From Sphagnum compactum (Eukaryota; Bryophyta; Sphagnopsida; Sphagnales): DNA of 64,000 bases. A program made the position numbers and the translations under genes. The notes beneath the pieces were generated by a model. The model was not told where the DNA came from. It did no database searches and was given only the letters and a program-made list of their open reading frames with translations. Location of the stretch: positions 10,412,271 through 10,476,270 of the forward strand of contig OZ234499.1 in NCBI GenBank assembly GCA_965153455.1. The letters are read 5' to 3'. Numbering within the stretch: the first letter of the stretch is position 1; every line of letters starts with the position of its first letter. Positions 62,701 to 64,000 of this stretch are shown here, one piece after another.

Positions 62701-64000
62701 TGTGGTGGCTAAACCAAATGTGGTTTGTACCACGCACTAATCAAATCTATGATGTCTTTTTCAGATGTAGTAAGTCTGTTGCCACACCCTCAAGTTTATC
62801 AAATAATATGGGGGGTAAATTACCCTATTGATTTTCAATTTTGTAACAAAATGCAAACCTAAGACATGTTCTTTAGTTTTGACCCAAAAAAGGGGTGAAA
62901 GCTCCATGATGGAATTAGGATGAACTCATTAAGTTGAACTCAAGGTGAAATCAATGTGCACAAACAATGAAAGAAAAAAAATAATGCAAATTGGAACCAA
63001 ATTGGTGCACAAATTAAATCATGGGAAACACACATTTACATGAGTCACCATAGCCTAAACTTGGCAAGAATCCTTACTCTCCTCCATATGGTATACTTTG
63101 TAGATAGCAATGAAAACTACATTGAAATACCACAAATTCCCAAGATTCCAAAATGGGAATCCACAAATTAACGTTATGAATTTCATTATTTTACGACCTC
63201 ATAAATCTTTTATATGTACTTTGCTTCAAATGTTCACAAATGAAATGTTGGAGCATTTGAAAAAAGATTTTCAACAACATATTAAACTTCCAAATCAAAG
63301 TTAGTTTGATCCCTTTATTCGATGTTTTGATGGATAAGAATCAAAGGTTTTGCGGGTCCATTCTGTTATTCAAATAAGTGTCCATGAATGAAACTTAATC
63401 TTTGAAAAATGTATCCAATTTTTTGCTCCATCCAAATATAAGAGTGAATTTTGTGTGCCATTATGGCACATGGGAAAATGTTAGTATAAAAACAAAATTA
63501 CCACCCTTACATGTGGTTATGTTTGGTGATGTGATGTGAATGGGCACATTCTAATGCATAGGATGAAAATAAATAGGATGGAGAAAAATGTGTCATCTAC
63601 TATAATATTGTGATATGAGTAGTGAAATTATTTAGAATGTAGCCTATGATAATTATGATGATTTTCAACATGTCAACTTCCTATTTTCACAAAATTTCAT
63701 TTCACTATTTTGAGGATTATTTAATGACGAAATTGACTTTAGGGTAAGGTATATGAACCACCTTGGAAAATTGTAACCACTATTTCATTTCTATTGTGAT
63801 AAGTGAAAACTTAATAAATCAATAGTTGAAATTCTAAATGAGCTTATACAACTATATTTTTAATGTATGGGAACATTTGATTAAACTTGAAATGAATTTA
63901 ACAAGTATGTAATACCCAAATCATTTTTGAAAACATGTAACTAATATTTTTCATTATTCAACAAACTTAAATAAAGGATTTCAAATGCCTTGAAACATTT
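59700..64000. other. AT-rich sequence, no gene
   Basis: Only short frames of random composition, many poly-A/T runs. The frame at 63110-63304 was read and shows no family motif. Confidence 0.5.

Noticed and set aside
1-64000. CRISPR arrays, tRNA genes, bacterial operons
   Set aside because: No regularly spaced identical repeats with unique spacers. No T-arm/D-arm pairs of a tRNA were found by eye. Gene structure is eukaryotic.

Overview
The window looks like nuclear DNA of a land plant. It is AT-rich and gene-poor, with GT-AG introns, a TATA promoter, microsatellites, telomere-like repeats, MITEs, a solo LTR, copia debris and an inserted piece of plant mitochondrial DNA. The mitochondrial nad1 start reads like the form I recall from bryophytes, lycophytes and gymnosperms rather than flowering plants, so a non-angiosperm is my weak guess; I cannot name the species. 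No bacterial-style operons, CRISPR arrays or intact RNA genes are visible.

Layout. 0.6-2.4 kb: tandem array of a ~311-bp unit. 2.9-4.1 kb: a diverged local duplication. 4.4-5.95 kb: a GC-richer island with a minus-strand PLATZ-type zinc-binding gene, probably broken, whose second exon holds a perfect 35-bp inverted repeat. 6.4 kb: a miR159/miR319-complementary site. 12.4-13.3 kb: a probable solo LTR. 13.9-18.5 kb: a multi-exon, stop- and frameshift-riddled gene of a zinc-finger/unknown-domain family. 19-27.8 kb: AT-rich repeat debris with a Ty1/copia gag-protease fossil, hairpins, a palindromic element and a ~52-bp degenerate tandem array. 28.7-36.7 kb: the most gene-like block, including a consistent three-exon model (30451-32077) for a 339-aa unrecognised protein. 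40.7-41.5 kb: a mitochondrial insert joining nad1 (minus) to the large-subunit rRNA (plus). 41.8-42.3 kb: a PIF/Harbinger-like MITE with TAA target duplication and a second MITE nested in it; an inverted relative lies at 57.4-57.6 kb. 50-58.5 kb: CTAC-rich dispersed repeats, telomere-motif repeats and a 281-bp MITE with ~75-bp terminal inverted repeats. The remainder is AT-rich sequence in which I see no gene.

Only one model, at 30.4-32.1 kb, is a candidate for a working protein gene, and its function is unknown. Everything else protein-like is decayed. The most unusual item is the perfect hairpin inside the PLATZ exon, which may be a replication template-switch product or a nascent small-RNA locus.
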